From positions 662,501 to 726,500 of the forward strand of contig JAEMWC010000129.1 in the NCBI GenBank assembly GCA_016490735.1: a DNA stretch of 64,000 nucleotides. Reading direction: 5' to 3'. Source of the stretch: Pachyseris speciosa (Eukaryota > Cnidaria > Anthozoa > Scleractinia > Pachyseridae). Below the pieces are notes generated by a model. It had not been told where the DNA came from. It saw only the letters and a list, made by a program, of their open reading frames with translations, and made no database searches. Position numbers and translations under genes: made by a program. This document shows, in pieces, positions 55,873-64,000 of this stretch (position 1 is its first letter; each line of letters opens with the position of its first letter).

Positions 55873-55973
55873 TATTTTGGAAGTACCGCAATCTCTCGTT
55901 ATTTCAAACCCCAACACAAGTGAGAGAACCAAAGACAGAGAACCAAACAGTCTGTTGCATCATCAATTATGCC

Positions 55974-55979
55974 TTTATT
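55974..55979 (-). terminator. Probable poly(A) signal of TRPC4AP
   Basis: The + strand TTTATT is AATAAA on the minus strand. It lies about 1.08 kb after the stop codon, giving a long AT-rich 3' UTR (about 55955-57062). It is the strongest candidate, but other AATAAA-like motifs exist in this AT-rich stretch. Confidence 0.5.
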
Positions 55980-57062
55980 AAAACTGCGCTAGCGTAATAT
56001 ACATGTCCATACAAAAAATAATTCATAAAAATAATTTAATAATTTACAAGTCTAAGATAATTTTTTTTATAATACAATGTGGTTAACATAGCAATAAATA
56101 CTAAGAATTTTGTCCTTGCTAGTGAATTTGAGATGAGTGTCTTCTCATTGTTGCTCAAAAGCTTCCCAATGTGCCGAAGACAATGCTAATGACTAACTAA
56201 CCGAGAATACTCATTTCCCTACCAATGTAATGGCAGAAAATCTAAAATGCTGGATACATTACTTGAGCCCTAACATTTAATCTGTACACCTAAAATGTGC
56301 ATAGCTATGCACAGCTGTTAAATTGAAGCAAATTACTTTCTGCTGTATTAGTGTCATTAAAAGCATCAACACACAAAATTCCTTGTGTTACACACAGTGA
56401 AAGGCTACACCTTTATACTGCCCCTAAGGATTGTATATAAATTTTCACACAAATGTTTTACACATCTCAGGACATGCACCCTCAGTCCTAATAATAGTTA
56501 TTAATTTTGTACAAATACACATAGGAACACCAGTAAAACAATTGCAAAAGGTATATTAAAACCCTAATTGTTTTTCAATATGCCGACCTTTCCACCAGCC
56601 ACAATAATTTATTCCACGATATTAACATAATTATCTATTTTATAATAGTAATCAGATAAATACATTCATCTGTTGTTCAAAGATGCTTACAAACATCACC
56701 AATGACCATGTCTGGCCAACAATGTAAAAACCATGCTAAAATGTATGCTAGAGTAGTTGACCAGGCAATGCTGCTTATGCTAAGCCTATTACAGTGTTCT
56801 ATTATCATTTTGTTATAATACCCATTCTATGTATTGTTGTTTGTTCTGTCGTATGATTTTTTTTTTTTCACAAAACTAAGAAGTTCACAACTTGTGCATC
56901 ACCTAACTGATGTTCTATTGAAATTATAAATACTGCAGTACATATAGTGACATTTTAACATCATCAAAATTGGTACAATACACTTGGTTTTGTTTTCCGC
57001 ATCAAGACCAGCTCGACTCCTTGTTTCATGACATAAGGGTCTAGTGATTGACAGCTGCGTGT

Positions 57063-60000
57063 TTAGCAATCTCTTGCGAAAGTCGATGGTAAGTAATGGA
57101 GAACTGATGTATTGGATGAAGAATCTGACAGAAGAATGTCAACCACTTGCTTCCAGTGGTCAAAACTGATGCAAGAGCTCTGCACAAAACAACAAGAGAA
57201 GAACAAATTAGATTTCAGTATTTCAAGTGATCATAATCTTGCTTCTCCATACAAGCAAGCAGACATGTAATGGCGATAAAGAAATTTTAAGTTTAGGGAT
57301 ACTATTATCACAGATTTTGGTTTGTGTAATTTAAATGCAAAGTAGCCAAAATCTAATTTCTCTCAACAAAATCACTTAAGTCTTGCATACCCAATGCAGG
57401 GATTGTGACTTCAGCTAACTGTGGGAGTACATTGTTTTCATTTCCTATCCTATATCACCAATTTTTCTTTGCAGAATATTATGGTATCCAGATTCTTGTC
57501 CATGTTTGCTTCTGTCTCACCTGTTCAAGAGCAGAGCAGTCCTTTCCTCTTCTCAGGTAGTGTGTCTTCCAGAACTCCAACAGGAATCTAAAAACACAAA
57601 CAAACGACGAATTAGCCACAGAAGAAAATATAACTTATACTGGTGCTCTTTCATTTTTGGTTATCAGTTGTTTTTTTACTCCTGAATACTCAAGATAGCA
57701 GTGGAGTGACAATAATCAGGAGGAGGAGGAATACAGCTTAAATTAATTTTAGGTGGATAGACCTTCTCAAGGTCATAATGCAGATTTACCCAAAGCCTGA
57801 CAAACAATAAAATTAACACCTGTTATACTGACCAGAGAAAGTGAATAAGTATCTAAAATTACCTTAAATTTGTCAGGATGAATCCAGGGTTCTTCTGAAT
57901 ATTCTCTTCCCTGACAAAAGCCTACAAGTAATAAATAACAAATTAAGATATTACATTAAACACAAATTCCAAACACAACAGCCTTGAATGTTGACAACTA
58001 CACTTTATTTTTGAATGGCAACCAACGATTAACCCTTTAGGCTGCCAATGTGCTTGCTGCTCCATTTGCTTTGTATATGGCATTATTTGTTTCTGTTTTA
58101 AATCCATTTTGGCAAAAAAGAGAATTAATATTTATGATGGATAAGGTAGCTGCAAACTTACCATGAGGTAAGCTGGGAGTCGTCCATGTCTGTGCGCAAA
58201 CATGAGGAAAATAAGAGTGGTGTTCAGACAGCTCACATTCTCCTACAAAAAAAAACATACAAAGAAATTAATGATCACTATGAAACCATTCTACAAAGGA
58301 AATAATTCAAAGTTTCATAATGCTTCTGATACCCAACATCACACCAACAAGAAAATGTGGCTCTGATAAGACATTTAAATCAAAGCTACAAATACAGCTC
58401 TAGCCTGCCATGCTTTTCTTCTGTGCAGTTAAAGATGGTTCTGTAGTATGCATTATTCGAAAAGAGAGTGGTATCATTGAAATAACTTTGGGGTAGCAGC
58501 ACTTTCCTGTGGGGTAACGTGAAGTGGATAATTGGAGAGTTTTGTGCATTTGATATCGGGTACTCTTGCAAATAATGAGGAGCAATAATTTAAATTTGAA
58601 AAATGTAAAAGACACTTACTTGTGTGAGGGTTCCAACTGTAATGGAATTGATGAGTTTGTAAAGCAGGAAGATCATCTGCTCCCAGTTGCTTATGAGAGT
58701 GCCAAGCTTGCAAGAGCCAGTTGAAAAGGCTGTTTAAAGAGAGACACGCACTGTAAGACATTATCTTGGATTTATCAAGAAGGAAGGGGTAAAACAGAAA
58801 TGAATAACAGAAGTATAACATCAAGAACGTTTCATTTATGAATTTTACACAGTCCTGAAACTTTAAAGTTTGGGTGTGGCTGTTTTAGTCTACCCTATTA
58901 AGTTGTTGCCTGAAATTAAAAGACTTCTCTCAGAATTAATACCGGCATTTAAGCAACACATAATTAAGAAACACATGTTTTTGTGATGAGTCTTCTTTGG
59001 TTAATTTTAAACAAGGATCTTTATTAAATTTTCTACAAATGATTAGCACCTTACCAGAAAAGAATCGGTCTGTCATGAAATGTTCTTGAGACAAAACCAG
59101 ACAGCGGATTAACATGTTGGAATCCACCACATTTGATGTCAGGATTGACACAAACTTCTCGAACTGCAAAAATAAACAAAAGGAACAACTGAGTTATGCA
59201 TGTATGTGTACATGGTTAGAACTCTTCTTACTTGTTATGAAGCACTGTACAACTGGACTTACAAAATTTGTAACAGCAACTTTGGGGCCCAACTATGAGT
59301 TCACAGAAAATGGCTTGATTTGGCATAAAGAACTGACATAAAGAACTGAATACACATAAATTACAGAGAATAAGATCTACATACCTGTTTATCACTGATG
59401 ACCATGTCAAATCTCTTGAATGCAAAAGGATTGAACTTCATCAGTTCCCCGAGCAAATCAAAACTACTCTGAAGAATCTCTTTTGGCTTGAGCTCGTCAC
59501 TTGTGATGTGATCAACAAGGTGCTGTGAGACAAAACACAAAACATTTCTATTAGTCACCAACAAACAATCAGACACAAAATATTTAACAAGATTTTTATT
59601 TTGCTTTTATATCTATTGTAGGTCTTCAAACTAATATATTTTCTCTTATTTCAAAGGAAAGTTAGCAACATTTGGGATATCACAAGTTCCTTTGTTAAAT
59701 TTTGTGCATGTTTTCTTTGCTGTAGAAAGGTGTGCTGATTATAAGTGTCAGTAGTCATAAAGAATACAACTATCAGAAAAGTATCCCAAGAAATTGCGAC
59801 TTGAATTCAAGTATAATTATTTCAGTCTTTCAAACTACGACTATTTTGGCCATCTCTGACAGATATGTAGCTTTTTCTTGAAACCCAGTGGTATGTATAT
59901 GTTGTAGGTCAAAATGAAATTCAGGTCAAAATGAATTCAACCTAGGTCAAAATCAAATTCCTTTGTCTTTTAACCCTAATTATTCATGATTCATAAATAT

Positions 60001-63000
60001 TTAAGGTTAGAAGACAAAGGAATTTGATTTTGACCTAGGTTAAATCATTTTGACCTGAATTTTATTTTGACCTACAACATATATATACTAAATATATCAA
60101 ATGTAATGCAAACTGGAAAAAAGCGCACCTCAAGGAGACCCCTTTTGATAAGGAACAGCTGATCTCCAATAGATGCTCTTCCACGCAGAAATCCTTCAAT
60201 TGCCCTTGACAGCCAAAACCTGTAAGTGAATGGAAATGAAAAAAAAAGTTACCGGTAGTTGAAACTAACTTTGTCACTGATCTTAAAAGTAATGACCCAC
60301 ATGCACTCTTTTGGAGGGGAGTTTTTTTAAGTTACCTTAGAGGTGCAGTTATAGGACATTCAATCAACGTCTCCAAAATTTTTGTCAGCAGCCCTTTTTC
60401 TCCACCACAGCAAAGCTTCCTAGAGAAGGAGAAATAACAACAGAATTCACAAATGGTGAGTTCTAGAACTAAAGCAGGAGTCAGTCAAGCCAAAAGGTCA
60501 AGAATCAATTATTGAAATTGCTGCAGAAAAAAACAAAACAAAACAAAACAAAACAAATCAGCAGACAAACCTGTTAGTGTTGGACAAATTCTCAGGAACA
60601 TCCAGGTCATTTTGAACTACAGAAAAAGAAAGGCAACATAAGATAACTGTAACAAGTTCGCTTTGCCTTATGCATCTTTACAACATGTAGAGAAGAACTT
60701 ACCATGAAAGCTGAGCACTGCCTATCCAAGCTAAGGCATTTAACAGATCACTTAAGAACAATACTCACCATACAGGTCTTGAAGTTCATCCACTTCTCTA
60801 GGAGTTAGTAGAAGATGTTTGTTCCTGGAAACAAGTGTCATAAATCACTAGTTAATGCCAAATTTTAACTAAAAAAGCCAAAACAAAAATAATAACAGTG
60901 AGATTCTCAAGTTGTTTAGTAACGCTATGAATCCAACTTACTCGTGTCGGTCACAAAAACTGTGAACCAGTCGTAGAAACTGGATCTTCAATGCAGTTTG
61001 CGGTGTGCACTCATGGTCACCAATTTCTGCAAGGTCCATTAAATCATGACTCCTGCTGGAAGTAATTAAATAAGAGCCATTATGTAAAGAAACATTAAAT
61101 TATATGATCTGAATGGCACAAACAAAGCAGCAGCAAGAATCTAAAATGAAGGAACAAACAAATTTCAAGGAATTAAAAACTAAAACAATAAAAGGTTTTA
61201 AAATAGTAGAACTTTTGTTAACAAACTGTAAAATTTTCTCCATGCTTACATTCTGTCTGTTTCTTTGAGCCATGACATCTTATCAAACAAAATACACATT
61301 CCAGGAATCAGCTTCAAATCTGACAGCTTTTTCTGGACCTTGAAACAAAACATTAGAGTCATTTAATTAGATAGTTTTACTGATGAAATGATAGTTAACA
61401 ATAAGAATAAAAACTCTCCTTTCAAATAACGAATTGTAAGATTTCTTTTTAATGACATTTCAGCATGATTATTTGCATTTGATGGCAATACATCACATTT
61501 TAATTTATCAAAGAGCATTAAGTCTACTTACAATTAACTTGTGCTTCCCTGTCAAGAACAAACAAAGCACATAAAAGACCTCCACTTTATGCATAAGCTG
61601 AAAATAAAAATCAAACAAAGACACATCAATTATTGCTTACAACTATCCTTCCTATGAGTTGAGTATAATAATGGTAAGCCCCTTAATTTTAAAATGTTTC
61701 AAACATAAAATTAAATAAAATTAATTATATCTGTACAAACCTCATGGATGCGATTAAACCTTGACTGTATCACTGGCATTGCATCTCGTTCATCAGAATC
61801 TAGGAAAGAGAAAAAGCATTGAAAACGCATCACAGTAAATTGACCAACCATCAACTATCAGTATATCCTTAACTTAAAATTTCCACTCCAGCATTGTTGA
61901 GTGAACATAACTATTTTCATTTACAAAATGAATATAAATCTTGCTAGAAAGATAATAAATCAAATCTACCCAAGACTGCGACTTACCAATATCAAGTCCT
62001 CCTGTTTCCAGCACGTCTTGTAAGAATGTATGGAAATCCACCATGTCAAGGAAGCCTCCCTGGGCGTGCCCAAATAACAAACTACCAGCACCCCTCTCTA
62101 CTAGAAAGAGAGAAATGGATTAACAATTGATTAATTAAAAATTACAATTGTCAATAATAAATAAATTGTTATATCTGTCATCCATGGCATCTCATCTGGT
62201 AAAAAGTTGATGAACAAGGTAACATATCCATTGTTATGTCACTGTTATGATTAAAAAATCTGTCAGATGGTACTCTCAAAGGGGTGGCAAATGGTTGTTC
62301 AGAAAATATGTCTCACAGAGTTTTTGTCAGATTTCACGGTTTCCGCCATCTCGATTCTTTGGCAAATGCTGTCTGGAGTCATCCCTTCTTAAGACATTAT
62401 GGTGTGATAGGGGTATTGTTTAACCTACCTAGTGGCTGACAGGCTAGTCTCACAATTCTTGGAATGAACTCCTTCAAGCCAATGAGTGTAGCTATGGAGA
62501 TAATGCAATAAACCAAGTATTACAGTGTAAGTACTATATTGTGAACTAGATATCTGAACAAATATACTTCTTAATTTAGAAAAAGGCTGACAGTAAATTC
62601 CATTTTTACGAACATACTTTTAAAATGCTAAACAATTAAATTTCAAGAGCCTGCAATACAATATTACCACCAAAATCGATTACCTTGGTTGTTATCTGCC
62701 ACATCCTTCTGAGACAATCCTTTTCTGTCCACTTCATCTTGTGCCAGCACTGATGAAGGCAAATTGAAGTGTTTGTTACTAACATTCTAACACAGAATTC
62801 TTAACCTGATTTTTGAGAAACTGGTACAATTTCTGTTACTGAAATGTTTTGCATTTTTTAGCGTTGCTGGGATTTGTTCAATTTTCCTTCATAATCTTAC
62901 AACTATGTTGATAAAAAAGAATATTAAAATCAATGACACTTACAAGTGCTCCTTTCCTCAACAGATTCCAAGTCTGAGAGGGAAAATGACAACACACGGC

Positions 63001-63683
63001 AAAGATTTGCTAGCTGTTGCTGATCCAGAATGCTCATCAGTTTTCTCATGTTCACTGAAAAGAAAAAACAATAATTATTTAATATTTCATATTAAAAGGA
63101 ATGTTGAAAAATCAGCATGATATGTTTGAATAAGTATCCATTTATGATCCATACCACTGATACCAAATAATTATCGTTGAAGGATGTTGTGAGTATTAAG
63201 TGAAATGGTTCAAGGTTACCCTGACTTTTGAATCTGTGCATGGAATTTCCAAGCTTAGCCATTCAAATGAAGGTAACAGAGCCAAAATTTTACACAATTT
63301 TATAGAGCAGTGCAAATTAAAATTAATTACTAACTTACCAATACTCTCAAGGTTGATAAGTTCCTTCCTGGAGCCAAATAGATCCTCCAGTACCACTAAT
63401 GCAAAACTAAATAATAAAAAAAGAACATTAACACTTTTAACAATATTACAAAACAAAACACTTACAAACTAAACCATATTAATGATCTATAAAGTTTTTC
63501 ACTCGTAACTGCTGAATCTGTACTGGAGATACATGTACCACATAGTGTTACAACTTTTACAATTGGCATACAAAGAAAAATAATACTTCTGACTTACCTA
63601 AAGGTTTTTCTTTGCTCAAGAAGGGTAAATAAATGACTAATCAAGTCATTTCTCTTGGCTAAATGAACAGCTACTCCATCAAC
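57063..63683 (-). CDS. TRPC4AP: TRPC4AP (TRUSS), 3' part of the gene
   Basis: Twenty-one exons on the minus strand splice with consistent phases to 596 residues plus stop TAA at 57063-57065. In transcript order: 63598-63683, 63339-63406, 62944-63054, 62684-62749, 62429-62491, 61987-62100, 61741-61799, 61532-61597, 61250-61338, 60942-61052, 60769-60824, 60571-60616, 60336-60419, 60129-60219, 59385-59522, 59055-59163, 58620-58729, 58162-58242, 57863-57921, 57521-57587, 57063-57179. Landmarks shared with vertebrate TRPC4AP include LDQQQLANLCRVL, LKLIPGM-LFDKM, ALKIQFLRLVHSF, FDLLGELMKFN-FAFKRF, VVDSNMLIRC, LTQENVSCLNT and SSCISF-W. The vertebrate protein (about 797 residues) is an adaptor: a substrate receptor of a DDB1-CUL4 ubiquitin ligase that also binds TNF receptor 1 and TRPC channels. 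About 200 N-terminal residues lie right of the window. The extreme C-terminus differs from the vertebrate form. Confidence 0.92.
59896..60084. mobile_element. Foldback MITE in a TRPC4AP intron
   Basis: ATGTTGTAGGTCAAAATGAA at the left and TTATTTTGACCTACAACAT at the right pair, as do CCTAGGTCAAAATCAAATTC and GAATTTGATTTTGACCTAGG inside. It lies between the exons 59385-59522 and 60129-60219, ending about 45 bases from the latter's donor side. Confidence 0.85.
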
Positions 63684-64000
63684 CTGCCAAGAAGATAAGT
63701 GTGTGATTAAAAATACTGTGCATTACTATGGCATCATGGTTAGCCTGTGTTATATTTCTTGGGGTTTTGAATCAGCCTACAAAATCCTTTAATAACAACA
63801 CTTTTGTCAAACTATCTGGTTGTCAGAAATAAAACTGTTATTAAATTCAGAGTCAACACCCATGAACAGTCGAAAGCAATAATAAAACAACAACAACAAC
63901 AACAACAACAATAATAATAATAATATAATAATAATAAAGAACAAGATCAGAGAAATATTTTGAAGCTGACATTATGTTCTACAAACAGTTTCTATGAATT
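63684..64000. other. TRPC4AP intron with (CAA)n/(TAA)n tract
   Basis: No exon is recognised to the right edge. A (CAA)n followed by (TAA)n microsatellite lies at 63888-63937. The preceding exon of TRPC4AP should lie beyond the window. Confidence 0.6.

Noticed and set aside
57911..57921. Use of the CAG at 57911-57913 as acceptor for the 57863 exon
   Set aside because: That acceptor shifts the frame. The TAG eleven bases upstream restores phase 0 and adds AFVR, matching the expected spacing before the PGF motif.
58400..58824. Minus-strand frames between TRPC4AP exons, including one of 116 residues
   Set aside because: The true exon here is 58620-58729 in a different frame (CKLGTLISNWEQM...), which matches TRPC4AP and keeps splice phase.
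63396..63406. Acceptor at 63396-63398 for the second TRPC4AP exon
   Set aside because: It breaks the phase after the preceding exon. The TAG at 63407-63409 keeps phase and gives FALVVLEDLF.
1..64000. CRISPR arrays, operons, bacterial promoters or phage genes
   Set aside because: The spliced genes, SINEs, LINEs and MITEs show a metazoan genome. The repeats present are transposons, minisatellites or tRNA-like arrays without spacer structure.

Overview
This is a eukaryotic window, most likely from an anthozoan cnidarian and probably a stony coral. Coding sequence is split by short AT-rich introns with GT/AG borders. The intergenic DNA is full of small inverted-repeat elements, tRNA-derived SINEs, Penelope-like and LINE fragments, and other retroelement debris. 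No tools were run: gene identities come from reading translations against remembered protein families, and the species is inferred.

From about 1.3 to 49.2 kb lies a same-strand (+) tandem cluster of genes resembling CTHRC1 (collagen triple helix repeat containing 1). The plan is three coding exons joined in phase 0: a signal-peptide exon, a Gly-X-Y collagen exon ending in a WKEC(A/V)W motif, and a cysteine-rich C-terminal exon of about 117 residues. Copy A (1333-2877) is a remnant without a C-terminal exon. Copies B (9498-13231) and C (18384-23010) look intact. Copy D (31157-32821) is complete except for an in-frame TAA in its collagen exon. Copy E (38543-38659) is a leader exon alone. Copy F (46961-49226) has frame damage in exons 1 and 2 but an open C-terminal exon. 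Conserved non-coding first exons lie at 5784-5833, 15513-15569 and 16999-17048; the last has a TATA box and an inverted CCAAT box at normal distances. The products should be secreted extracellular-matrix or signalling proteins.

Mobile DNA explains much of the rest. There is a Penelope-like GIY-YIG fragment with a hammerhead-like motif in copy A, an inverted LINE 5' half with a 2A-like motif in copy B, retroelement C-terminal fragments with microsatellites in copy C, a Mutator-like element at 24.5-26.9 kb, a related terminal-inverted-repeat (TIR) element at 34.4-36.4 kb, a decayed PIN-like gene at 39.4-40.9 kb, LINE tails, a RecQ-helicase-bearing TIR element at 43.2-44.2 kb, a 3-hydroxyacyl-CoA dehydrogenase/RING pseudogene insertion at 45.05-46.4 kb, a LINE reverse transcriptase at 50-51.9 kb, and a tandem array of about four identical 242-bp units, each with a tRNA-like cloverleaf, at 52.6-53.5 kb. 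Paralogous stretches of the cluster act as 'empty sites' that date several insertions after the duplications.

From 57.06 to 63.68 kb, on the minus strand, are 21 phase-consistent exons of TRPC4AP (TRUSS), a conserved single-gene neighbour whose 5' end lies beyond the right edge. Its poly(A) signal is near 55.98 kb. TRPC4AP is functionally unrelated to the CTHRC1 cluster and marks its right border.
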